Source: Eretmocerus hayati (Eukaryota; Arthropoda; Insecta; Hymenoptera; Aphelinidae). Taken from it: DNA of 64,000 bases. Positions 34,661-45,009 of the stretch are shown here, piece by piece. The DNA is taken from the NCBI GenBank assembly GCA_029851415.1, contig CM056743.1:94462501-94526500 (forward strand), read 5' to 3'. The number at the start of each line of letters is the position of its first letter. Positions within the stretch are counted from its first letter, which is position 1. The notes beneath the pieces are model-generated. The model made no database searches, was not told where the DNA came from, and saw only the letters and a program-made list of their open reading frames with translations. Made by a program: the position numbers and the translations under genes.

Positions 34661-37404
34661 AATTTGAAATACGGTCTGGGAGCACTCAACAAAATTCCCA
34701 GTCCAATTTGAAGTCTAGTCACTGTTGCACTCAGATCCAGAAGAGATCTTGTGGCCTCAAAACTCGGGTTGTCTTCGTGGTGAATAAAATCATCAAGTCA
34801 TGATATAATCCTCAGAACCCTCTGATTTCTGCATACGTCTGGATGGTTTACTGTGTATCCATCGAAAAAGTTTTTGGTTTTATACATATGAAGGCTTGAC
34901 GTTTACCCTTATTTATCCGTATTCTGGTTCAACAACACTCACGGGTCATAGTTCAACCCCAACATCGCCAAGATACAGCGGCAGATATGGGAATTCGCAA
35001 CTGATCCATATGGTTTCGAGTAGAGTCAAATCATGAAGGGGCGTATTGGTCAAAAGATAAGATATGTTCCAATGATCTTCTCGATCTCAATATGTGTAGT
35101 ACAGATGTAAAAAATAACGACAAAGTCTGAGATGATCATTAAGCTATGCCTCAATTTGTATTTATTGTGTACCTATATTAATCATATCCAAAAAATATTA
35201 TATTCTCACACGAATGTGTTACATAGAAAGTGAACATGTCCACAAAGAACAATATAGCAGACGAAAAAATAAGGAATCAAACAATCTTGGTATTTCTGAT
35301 CAACATACTAATCACTTGATAAGTAACCGTACAATCATTTCAGAGGAGTATGATACAAGAGATTACACAAATGACAATATCGTAATGCCGCGTTATACTT
35401 CTCTGCGATAAGATCCTCTTTCCCATGTCTATTGAGCGTTTCATCGCTTACTCTTGAATTCGGATCCTAGTATGAGCCTGAAGAGAAATGTCAAGGAACA
35501 CAAAAAGTGTCCTCTAACCGACGAAATGAAGTCACTCATCCAATCACGATCAGACGTGGATATAGATGACATCGAATATGCTGACGAGAATCGAACTCAT
35601 GAATTTCCATTTTTTGGTGGAGGCTCTTGCAAAGAAACTCAAAACGATGATGACACTGACTCCAACTCGGACGAAGATGTGGACAACTGGGAAGAGAACT
35701 TAGATAGCGATGATACTAGTGAAGAAGAGTTTGATGAAGAAAGTGATGATGAATACATAGATTATGATTGATGACGAAAAATGTGTTCTTCTACTGTACG
35801 TCTAGACTCATTTCGTCATCAAGGCTGTGAGTTCCGAGACAGGGACTTCTGGATTCCATTATTCCATTCATGCATATGACTCTGAATCTCAATTACTCCT
35901 AGTTCCTAATGGAAACAGGCGCGCGTGCGCGTGCGGCTGGCTTGTAACTTGGCCTGTGCAGCCTACGCTCTTATGGGATCCCTCAGGGTCGAAGGGTGTA
36001 TTCCTCACACGATTCCATGGGCATTCACACATACCACTAAGTGAGCATGGGGATATTCCTTGGGCTGTTTGATTTTTCATGTCAAAATCGATGAAATGGG
36101 GAATTACCTCTTGTGAATCGCCTTGTAGAGCATGTGAATTTATATACATTTCTTATCAAGTAAGATGACTATCAAGTACTACGCTGAGTAAAAAATTTTG
36201 GTCATATAGCCATGCGTTTGGCCATACGACCAAAATGGTAATTTTCCGGCAGACCTATACCAATTCTGTTATCGCATCAATCCAGAGGAACGTTTTGACG
36301 ATCTGATATTACTGACAGGATGAATGGATTGAACCGAGATGTTCCAATTGCCTCAATACTCAATAGAGTCACAATCGCATGACGAGAATTTTCCCACGAA
36401 AGCTACCGACTTTTTGCTCGAAATGACACTGATGATTGGATTATAATAATCCAAAAATTTTTTGAGAATATTTATACAGGTTGATACAATAAAAAGGTCA
36501 TCCATGTGAGGTCTGACGGCAATAGCACGTAACAATCAAGTCGTATTGATCGAAAGGTAATTTTATTCCCAGTATAGGATATGTTGCAATATTATGAAAT
36601 TGAGCCAAATCGTCGCACTATACGAAAATCCACCCGATACTTATCAATTTCCTCTCACTAGTACATGGAGATGAAACAATTCGACGTTCTCTTTGAACTG
36701 AAGGAAATTTGATATTTAGAATCGGGGACGTATACAACGGAACCAACTGCCCGAACCAAATTTTCATACGGTGTTGAGTTTACCTATGACATTTTATGTG
36801 GATATACGTTTATGTTCCAGCATATACGTACTTTGAGAGCTGATGAGGCCTCACATACAGTTGAGTCAGCTCATGTCCGTAAGCTTGCACTTCTATGTAC
36901 GGGCTCGGTCCCTCAATCCGCAATTCACTGATGTATTGGGACTTGAAATATATGGGAATGTATCAATGAGCTGTAAAATAATGTTATTAATCACATTATT
37001 CCTTTCCGAAGCCCAAAATCCATTATGGAACATGGCCGAAGTCTCGATTTCTTGCGTAAACTTGTGTGTTTTGAACACTGATATTTTGTCGACCAAGACT
37101 TCGGCAACCCCCCCACTTGATTGACATTGTTCTTCAGTTCTTTCAGGCTGAATATTTATCTTGAATCTTTCTCTGGCAATTTTCGCACCGTATTGCTAGC
37201 TTAGACATCTGCTGGACAGTCCCGGATCGAAACGTAGATGATCTTGGATGGCATGGAAAGTATTTTACACTGCTACTCATAGTTCTTCAGCGGATTCGCA
37301 CCACTCAACATCTTTCCATCGTCCAATGTCGATCTTGCAACTCCCTACGGTGATGCTCAGAGTTGCGTTCAAGCTCGATATTTTGGGAAATTATATCAGA
37401 GCCC
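34661..37404. other. 2.7-kb spacer between inverted satellite 4 blocks
   Basis: Apart from the acidic frame listed separately, no recognisable gene, terminal repeat or satellite is seen. The position between two inverted repeat blocks would be that of the body of a fold-back transposon, but no transposase is present. Confidence 0.4.
35472..35771 (+). CDS. Small acidic protein frame (99 codons), unknown
   Basis: ATG at 35,472, TGA at 35,769. The N-terminal third is basic (KRNVKEHKK), the C-terminal half is almost only Asp, Glu and Ser (for example DDTSEEEFDEESDDEY). No family is recognised. The long acidic tail without interruption is unusual for random AT-rich DNA, so it may be a fragment of a real gene or of a transposon accessory protein. 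It lies alone in the spacer between the inverted satellite 4 blocks. Confidence 0.35.
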   Translation: MSLKRNVKEHKKCPLTDEMKSLIQSRSDVDIDDIEYADENRTHEFPFFGGGSCKETQNDDDTDSNSDEDVDNWEENLDSDDTSEEEFDEESDDEYIDYD

Positions 37405-39620
37405 ATTCGAATGATTCTTGGGGTGGCAGTAGGACTGTCTCCGACTTATAATCCATTATTCGAGATTGATACGCACCATCCACCGTTTTTCCTTTGCTCA
37501 GACTCAATCCAGAGCTGATTGCAGTGATTCTCAGACACGTGGTTAGGCTTGGAATATTGCCTAACGTTTTCCGCATGTAGTGCAAGTATCTGTAGATCGG
37601 CAGTATATTTTTCCTCCACCTAGAAATCACCGTTCCTTGAATAATCTGCATTACTCGACAGCTTTTCCTGGACGAATGTTGTTCCCAAATTTTTTCGCGG
37701 CAATTCTTGGCCTACGGAGTAAGGTCAAATTTCAGCTAAATACTGGACAGATTCACTCCAAGTGTTTTCGAAGCGGCAGCATATCGATTTTCGAGCTAGA
37801 ATCGGTTATCTCTGATTTATGCCAGTGTTTGAGATACGCTCCTGACAGGGAAATCGGATCAGAATCGATGTCAAACTCAACCACGGCTGTTCTCAGAGTC
37901 GCGTTTGGGCTCAAAATCCGGAGGATTTCAAGTATAATGCATGGAACAGGTTCTTGGGGTGCTACAAGTTTTTTTTGATCGGCAGTATGATTTTTTTCCA
38001 CCGAGAAATCACCATTCCTTAAATAATCTGCATTACTGAACAGCTTTTTCTGGACGAATATCGTTCTCAAATCTCTCGGCAGTAATTTCTCGACATCGGA
38101 TTAGGCTCTAAATTCTGATCAGCACTTGAGGAATTCAATCAAAGTTTGTTCGACTCGGCAGCATATCAAAATCCGAGCTGAAATCGGTCACTCTTGATCG
38201 AAACCTGTGCTAATGAGACTTTCCCGACTCGGAAGAGATCGAATTCGATTCCAAACTCGTCCACGGAAATTTTTAGAGCCGTGCTTGGGCTCAAAATCCT
38301 GGTGAGTGATGGTAAAATGCACGAGAAAGCTTCTTCTGGTAGCAGCAGAGAGGTTTCCGATCTAGAAACCACTATTTTCGACGAATACGCAGCGCTCATC
38401 ACTTTTCCTCGCTCTGGAATCGGCCTCAGAACCGATTGCGGTGACTCTCTGACCTGAGCTTTGGCTCAAAATATTGTTTCGCATCCCTAGAATGTACCCT
38501 GAGTCATTGTAGATAGGCAGTATATTTATTCGTCACCTAGAACTCACCGTTTCTCGAATAATCTGCACTGTTCTGCAGCTTTTTCTTGACGAATATCGAT
38601 CTGGAATTCTTCTACGGCAATTTCTAGACTTGAGATTGGGCTCAAAATTCTATTAAATGTTCTATGATCCCACTCGAGATGTTCCTGACCTGGCAACATA
38701 TCGAATTCTGTGGTAAGATCGACCATCCTCGGATGACTGCCATATCCCAACAGACATTTTAGCCGCAAATAGATCAGAATCGATCTCAAATCCTCCCTCA
38801 GCAATTTTCAGAACTGTTTTTCGGCTCAAAATTCTGTAAATTTATGGGAGAATGTGTTGAAACGGGTTCTGAGTCGGCAGTAGGATTAAATTCGACCCAG
38901 AATTCACTATACCCGACTAATTATCAAGGCTCGTCAACTTTTCTCGGCTCAGAATCGATCTCAGAGCTGATTGCGTTGGATCCCGTACATGAGGATGAAC
39001 TTAAAATACTGCTTTCCACTCTCAAAAAGTACCCCAAGTTATTACAGATCGGCAGTACACTCTTTCTCCACCTAGAAATAACGATTTATCTAATATTTTG
39101 CGCGGCCAGACAGCCTTTCCTGGACGAATATTGATCTCGAATCCCTCTGCGGCAATTCCCAGACCTGAGACCAGGCTAAAAATTATGTTTAATGCTCTAG
39201 AAATACACCCAAAGTCTTTCTCATCTGGCAGCATATCGCATTCTGAGCTAAAATCGACCATCTCGAATGTCCCTTCAGATCTGAAGAGACAATCCCGCCA
39301 CAAAATAAATCTGAACCGATCTCAAAATTCCCCGCAGCAATTCTTAGAGCTGTGCCCAGACTCAAAATTCTGAGAATCGATGGAGGAATGTTTTGAAAAG
39401 AGTTGAGAGTTGGCAGTAGAATCATTTTCGACTCAGAATCCAGTATAATCGACTAATTCGCAGCATTTATCACCTCTTCTCAGCTCAGAATCGACCTCAG
39501 AGCTGATTGCGGTGATTCTCAGACTCGGGGTTGAGTTTAAAATACTGCCATCTACCTCTAGAAGGTACTCCAAGTGGTTGCGGATCGGCAGTAGAACTGC
39601 TGACTCGCCACGCGTGAGTT
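37405..39620 (+). repeat. Satellite 4, right block (535-bp higher-order unit)
   Basis: Anchor GATCGGCAGTATA recurs near 37,597, 37,978, 38,514, 39,048 and 39,586; the last spacings are 534-538 bp, while the first is 381 bp, as if one 178-bp subunit had been lost. Subunits of the three types begin GGCAGTATATTT, GGCAGCATATCG and GGCAGTAGRATT. Positions 37,405-38,880 pair as an inverted copy with the left block; 38,880-39,620 are additional units. Confidence 0.88.
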
Positions 39621-39666
39621 TCATTCCGGCGAAATATCGAACTTCAACCCCATTCCGCGTTCAACA

Positions 39667-39685
39667 CCCCCCCCCCCCCCCCCCC
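39667..39685. repeat. Poly-C run (19 bp)
   Basis: 19 consecutive C residues at the right edge of satellite 4, followed by a C-rich stretch to about 39,700. Length is likely to vary between copies or reads. Confidence 0.9.
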
Positions 39686-39686
39686 A

Positions 39687-40740
39687 CCCCTGCCCCCTTT
39701 GTCTGAGACAAAATCAGATTAGCACATCTCCTAGCCCTGTCGATTACGAAGAGAATGCCGTTTGGCTCATCCCGATAGCTTGAAACAAATTTTGAAGCGA
39801 TTTTTGGCCAGAGTTGGAATGTGACGACTATAGTGCGGTGGTGGTACTGATCCAATCGAATATTGATACAGTTCTGGCGCCAAAGCATCATAAATTTTCC
39901 GGAAAATGGAAGGATATCAAATAATCCTGGATAACTCGCCATCTTTAAGCACTACAATTCATATTTCACAATTTTCGATGAAATGTGCTTCTTCACAGCC
40001 ACAGAGTTGAGATTATCCGGAAAATCTATGATTACGAAATGAAAATCCCAAAAATCTCGAACGGAGGGCGTTTTACGGATTCAAGTGTAGAAACCTTCTT
40101 TATGCAATTTTTCAAGATCTACAAAAGATGTCTCTACACATTTTCGATCAAAGTGTGATCTTTTCGAGTTACCCGAGGAGAAAAATTGGAAAGAGGATGA
40201 AAAACACGTTTTTTGGACTTTCATAAAAAACGGCCCAAGGGCTGATTTTGATTCTTATCAGAAAATGAGCTCCAAGGGCCCCAGAAAAATATTCCACAAC
40301 AATCCCATTGGTGGTCGTCAGCGGAATGTAAACGTATTTCAAGAGCACCGTGCTTACGTAGAGTGGTTCCAGTCTGTTTAAACAATTTTGCGTCAATAAT
40401 GATAAGTTCTCATGCTTGAATCGATATGGTCAAATTAAGAGCTTAAAATTGAGCCCGCGTGGGTTTCCCTACTGCATATATTTACGGGGTAATGAGCGTT
40501 TATTGTGTTTTGGTGGGAGGTGATATTTCAGCACTTTCAAAATTCGTGCGATGAATCAGCGCCACTGATTGGAGGTTATGTCAGGTTATGGCTATTCTAA
40601 ACGGACCAGAGCTATCACGGACGTCTCCTATACTACATATACATTTGTAATAATAAAATAGAATGTGAAACTGCATCTGCATCAGTTGCGCGTCGAAAAT
40701 CTTGCAAAAAGATCATCTTTATAAACTATGCGAGCGCCAC
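39687..40740. other. Unassigned
   Basis: No gene or repeat is supported; frames on both strands are short and unrecognised. Confidence 0.3.
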
Positions 40741-40745
40741 TGACG

Positions 40746-40926
40746 CACAGTGGGGCCAAGAAGTTCTTGAATAATTTGCCATTACGTGAATTCGCAACCA
40801 ATCGAAATATGCGCAGAAAGAAGACTTTTGGGTGAATGAGAACAACCTCCTGCATCTGCGCATATGTCGATTGGTTGCAAATTAACGTAAAGGCGAATTA
40901 TTCAAGATCACCTTGCCCCCACTGTG
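40746..40926. mobile_element. Transib-like MITE with CACAGTG termini
   Basis: 181 bp, with termini CACAGTGGGG and CCCCACTGTG, flanked by TGACG on both sides (40,741-40,745 and 40,927-40,931). The arms pair over about 75 bp, through ATTCGCAACCAATCG and its inverse, with a short centre. CACAGTG ends with a 5-bp GC-containing target duplication are the signature of Transib elements, whose ends resemble the RAG recombination heptamer. There is no coding capacity, so it would depend on a transposase elsewhere. Confidence 0.75.
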
Positions 40927-41117
40927 TGACGGATCAGTGCATATGCACTGATGACGGATCAGCATAAATCGCTCTCACAAATCAGTGCTCATGAACTGAT
41001 AATCAATGAGCTCTCACTGTTTGGGCCGAAGAGAGTAGGATCGAGAAAAATGCTGGGTGGAGTAGAATCAGAGCGCATAATACTGATGATAATAATAATG
41101 ATGAAAGAGATAGTCTG

Positions 41118-42183
41118 AGCACTGGGGGGGGGGGGCGGGCTGAGTAAGAAATTCGTGTTGCATAAGGTTTGAAGGTGTATTTTTATGTATTTTGAGGCAC
41201 TGAATCGAATGCGCGAGGTCTCTCGCTCGGAAAGTTCGGCGATTTTTGTTATTAACAATTTTCAATGAAAAATTATGGTTTTTTGCAAAAAACTGCAAAA
41301 ATATGCATTTTAACGGAAAATTCGTAGAGAACCAAGTTGCTGAACGCGAAATTCCCTAGATCCTCACGAATTTCCCGGAAGACCCAAGACTGAAGTGGGA
41401 AATGAGAGAAAACCATTCCGCGCCTTTATCGTGGGCTACTATAGGGCAGCTGACGCAACGCTTCTAAACTTGCTGCAAAATTGACAGTCGTGAATTTGAG
41501 TCTACGCGTCCTCGTGCATCTTGAAGGAGATGAAATTCTCTTTAAAATGACACAAGTCGTATCTCGCTAAGAACGAATTCCATATGGATTCAAGCGAGGC
41601 ATTTCAAAAGGAAGAGAAATAAACCCAGGTGTACGGTGACAGCAGAAGTGCCGCGCACGCGGCGCTCAGAATCTGCACCTTTTCTCTTTTTCTCGCTTAA
41701 GGCTGGAAAAGCTTCGTATTTAGCGAAATATGACCTTTACCACTTTGAAGGGGATTTCATCTTCTCCAAGATGCACGAAATCTCCTGCCGCTAAATTTAC
41801 AACTGTCAAATTGGCGGCGAGTTAAGTCGCGCTGCGTCGGCTGTCCCATATAAGCGAATGTTGAATGCGTCCAACGGTTTTCGCGCATTTTCTGCCTCAG
41901 GCTCGAGTTTTCCAGGATAATGTGAGTGCTCTATTTGTATGGAATTTCGCAAGCTGCAAATTCATACTCCGCAAACTCTCCGTAAAAATGCATATTCCCC
42001 GGCTTTTTCAAAAAAAAAACCATGATTCAGCACTAAAAATTGTTATCACATAAGAAACACCGGGATTGCCGGGCTGGCGGCCTCGCGCATTCGATTCATT
42101 GCCTCAAAATATTCAGGAGTACACTTCCTAACCTTCTGGGATACGAGTTTTTTCCTCAGACTACCCTTCCCCCCAGCATCCGG
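41118..42183. mobile_element. 1.07-kb fold-back with long diverged arms
   Basis: About 41,118-41,650 pairs in inverted orientation with about 41,660-42,183. Recognisable paired blocks are the outer CTGAGCACTGGGGGG region, GCGCGAGG near 41,211 with CCTCGCGC near 42,091, the AATATGCAT block near 41,309, and TGCATCTTG with CAAGATGCA. Arms have many substitutions and small indels, so the element is old. A G-run of 12 lies near 41,126. No open frame is convincing. Confidence 0.7.
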
Positions 42184-43197
42184 GCTAGAGGGAAAACACG
42201 TTGTGCGCCCTCGGTGACATGTGATACCGTGACAGATCGATTCTGCCGGCTCGAACCAAGATAGCCTCTGACCTGTGGCTTCAATGAATCGGATGTCATA
42301 TTTTCACCTTTATCTGATGCCGCAGAAAGTTATAGATCTAGGATAAAATACATCTCAAGCAAGCTCATTGTGCAAGTGTGGCAGAATCCTCGGCAGAATC
42401 TGCAGTAGCTAGCTCCGGCGTCTCAACACCTTTGGTTCATGTATGGTAGGCTCAGAAGCCTGTACTAAAAAGCAAAAAAAGAGGTCTTCGTCCACAGCGA
42501 ATCGATTGCAAATTTCTCAAGATCTTCAACTTGTCTTGCTCTCGTTCTTTTTTCTCAAAGCTCGCTCTGTAGCCTTATGGCTATCTTGCCTTTATCATGA
42601 CATTCGTCCATCAGTGAGAAGTGGGTGCTATAGGAGGAAATCTACCTTTGACTTTTGGTGTACCATACAGTATTTCAATGAGATCGGGACTCATCCCACC
42701 TCATTGTTCTCAAAGGATTGACATCTTCCAAAAATGGTGGACACAACTTTTATTCCACATTTTAGAGGTACCAAAACACTATGGGATTGGTTTCAAAAGC
42801 GACAAGGAGGAGAAAGATTTTCTTTATAGGATGGTCCAAAAGTTAAAGGTTCGGTAGATTTCCTCATATACAACGTTTTTACGACCATGGCAGGTTTTCT
42901 CCATCACGTTACAGACCAGTGACAACTCAACTGGGAGTCGCTCGGATCATGCGTATTTGGGCTCAACTTGTAGCTTCTGATGTAAGCTTCAAAATGAGCT
43001 GAAGCACGTTAGAAAATTTGGACGCCCCTTTTTGGTGGGGGCCTGTAGGCACTGCTCACTTCGCCTTAGGATAAATACGGCGCTGGGAGCAATACATCAA
43101 TTCACCCTCAATATCATGTTTCTAACGAAAAATTGAGAGTAGAACGAGAATCGTGCGCTGGCTCGTCGAAATCGAGCTCTACACCGAAACTGGCTTG
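42184..43197. other. Unassigned
   Basis: No gene or repeat is supported in this stretch. Confidence 0.3.
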
Positions 43198-43199
43198 TA

Positions 43200-43419
43200 T
43201 GTACACTCGGCGGACATTATATCTGCCCAAATCTGAAAAAGCTTTCTTACCCTTGAACTGCTATTTGGAATTCCAAGATCGGCTTTCAATTCTGATGGGT
43301 GAAGTATACAGTCACGATCATCAGAACACCGCAAACGGTCTAATTTGGATTGACACAGCAGCGCAGAGACAAGAAAGCTTTCTCAGATTTGGGCAGATAC
43401 AATGTCCGTCGAGTGTACA
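43200..43419. mobile_element. TA-flanked MITE (220 bp)
   Basis: Termini TGTACACTCGGCGGACATT and its inverse, with pairing over about 46 bp and only a few mismatches (through CTGCCCAAATCTG and AAAGCTTTC). TA lies on both sides (43,198-43,199 and 43,420-43,421), pointing to a Tc1/mariner-type non-autonomous element. Confidence 0.75.
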
Positions 43420-43506
43420 TATGTTATTAGCATCATATTGAACGAGAAAAAATTGCTACATAAGCCATTAGACATGTCTGCATAGTTGGATGCACACTAG
43501 AACCTG

Positions 43507-43590
43507 ATGAAGCGTGGGACCAACCCGTGGGTCCCGCCACACACGAAGAAGGACGCCTGGGACCCACGGATGGGTCCCGCCGCAGCGAAC
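43507..43590. repeat. Local palindromic GGGTCCC cluster
   Basis: ACCCGTGGGTCCCGCC and GGGACCCACGG with GGGTCCCGCC lie within 80 bp in both orientations, forming overlapping dyads in a GC-rich patch. Confidence 0.5.
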
Positions 43591-43887
43591 GCATTAATGG
43601 CAGAGAACCTAATATTGCGGCTTCTTCCTGTGTATGGAATTCCATACACTCCTCGAGCCAGTGTCTTGAGAGACCATAGCTTCCATACCTGTTGTGACGC
43701 CCCTGGTAGCTAGTATAACTCATAATTTTTTGATATTCAATGCAAATTCGATGATGAAAGAAAGGATAACGAACGCCATAACAGCTGAACTAGGATTTCG
43801 AACCGTAGGATTTGCTTGAAGACAATGCGGTCACTATGCATGGTGACCGTATGGAAGCTGAAAGTCATTCTCATTGTTCTGTGATTC

Positions 43888-44098
43888 TCTTGAGATTTGG
43901 GCTCAACGACGAGTGCACAAATACTTGTTCTCATCTTACTTGAGTTCGTCCACTCGTCGTTTAGCCCAAATTGCAAGAGATTCGGAGGACTATGAGAATA
44001 AAAATATTCGTATATTATACGTTAGGCGGTGCCTGCGATCAAGTTGGTTACATTTTTCTCCGGTCCGCTTGTGATTTGGGCTAAACAACGAATTTTGA
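43888..44098. repeat. Inverted and direct copies of a 26-bp motif
   Basis: GATTTGGGCTCAACGACGAG near 43,893 is present inverted near 43,954-43,976 (CTCGTCGTTTAGCCCAAATT) and again direct near 44,073 as GATTTGGGCTAAACAACGA. Possibly a tiny fold-back plus a further terminus. Confidence 0.5.
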
Positions 44099-44432
44099 AC
44101 TACGAGCTGGACAATTGAACCTGATTCGAGAACTCGTTGCAAGTTTTGCGTCATAAGGAAATCTCGTTAGAAAGTGAATGAAAATCCATCATCGGGGTGT
44201 GCGGCGCTTGCTATCGAGCTTGCTGTTCACTGTTCGGTTCCACAATCGCCGCATGGGCATGCGTACATCATTTTGGGAAACTTGGCAGGGACTTTTGGAC
44301 CACAATTCATTTTCTATCATATCAAATTGAATAATGAGAGCGTATCTGATTATTGGTTTGCTGCGTGGTTGTGATAAGTTCATTGGTACTGGAATTCCAA
44401 GCGGGCCCCGAACGCTCGGTTTCCTGCGCAGG

Positions 44433-44790
44433 GGGTCTCCAATGTCGAGGCATCAGAGAGGGCTTCTGCAATAGAGAAATCAATTTCAGAGTCGTGAAAT
44501 CAAAGACAGATGGCTCATATCAGGAGGAAGCCGCCAGGATGAGTTCGAGAATGAGGCAATTCTGTCAGGGGTTCTGTGGGTTAGATGATAGCATGATAGA
44601 AAATCTGACACGTACCTTTGTCGCTGTTACCGATGGTGGAGTGAGCCGACGTCTGGATCTAAGGATCATTCTATCTGGTAATTTATCAATGTGGAATGGG
44701 TCTCGACCATCCAGCAACCGTATAGATTTGATTGTAGTATTTGATCCGAACACGTTTTATCGTATGCAACGCCTTTTGAATTTTATTCAC
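44433..44790 (+). CDS. Unknown open frame, possible exon
   Basis: A frame is open for about 120 codons after an acceptor-like TTTCCTGCGCAG (to 44,432). The peptide is balanced and folded-looking (for example SRMRQFCQGFCGLDDSMIEN, then RRLDLRIILSGN), unlike the satellite-derived frames, but I recognise no family. It ends in the GTGTAGA repeat described next. It could be an exon of a host gene or part of an unknown element. Confidence 0.3.
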
Positions 44791-44794
44791 GGTG

Positions 44795-45005
44795 TAAAGA
44801 ACGTTTGGTGTTCAGTTTTCTCTACACCGTGTAGAGAATTTTGGTGTACGGAACTTCTGGCGTAGAGTTCGGGAATCGGTGTAGAGGACACTTTGTGTAG
44901 AGGAGTTTCCGCGTAGACTTTTTGGGACTGGTGTAGAGTGCTTTCCGTGTCGAGTACACTTGGTGTAGACCCCTTTTCGTGCACTGTGTAGAAGATTTTC
45001 CGTAT
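44795..45005. repeat. Short GTGTAGA (TCTACAC) repeat array
   Basis: GTGTAGA or GCGTAGA occurs about nine times in 210 bp at 15-30-bp spacing. At about 44,819-44,833 TCTACAC and GTGTAGA abut as the perfect palindrome TCTACACGGTGTAGA. The array sits exactly where the gypsy-1 integrase loses its similarity, so it marks the truncation point. Confidence 0.7.
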
Positions 45006-45009
45006 CGAC

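Noticed and set aside
32941..34667. Frames of 70-116 codons in satellite 4
   Set aside because: The same peptides recur in each repeat unit and in the inverted block; they are repeat-derived.
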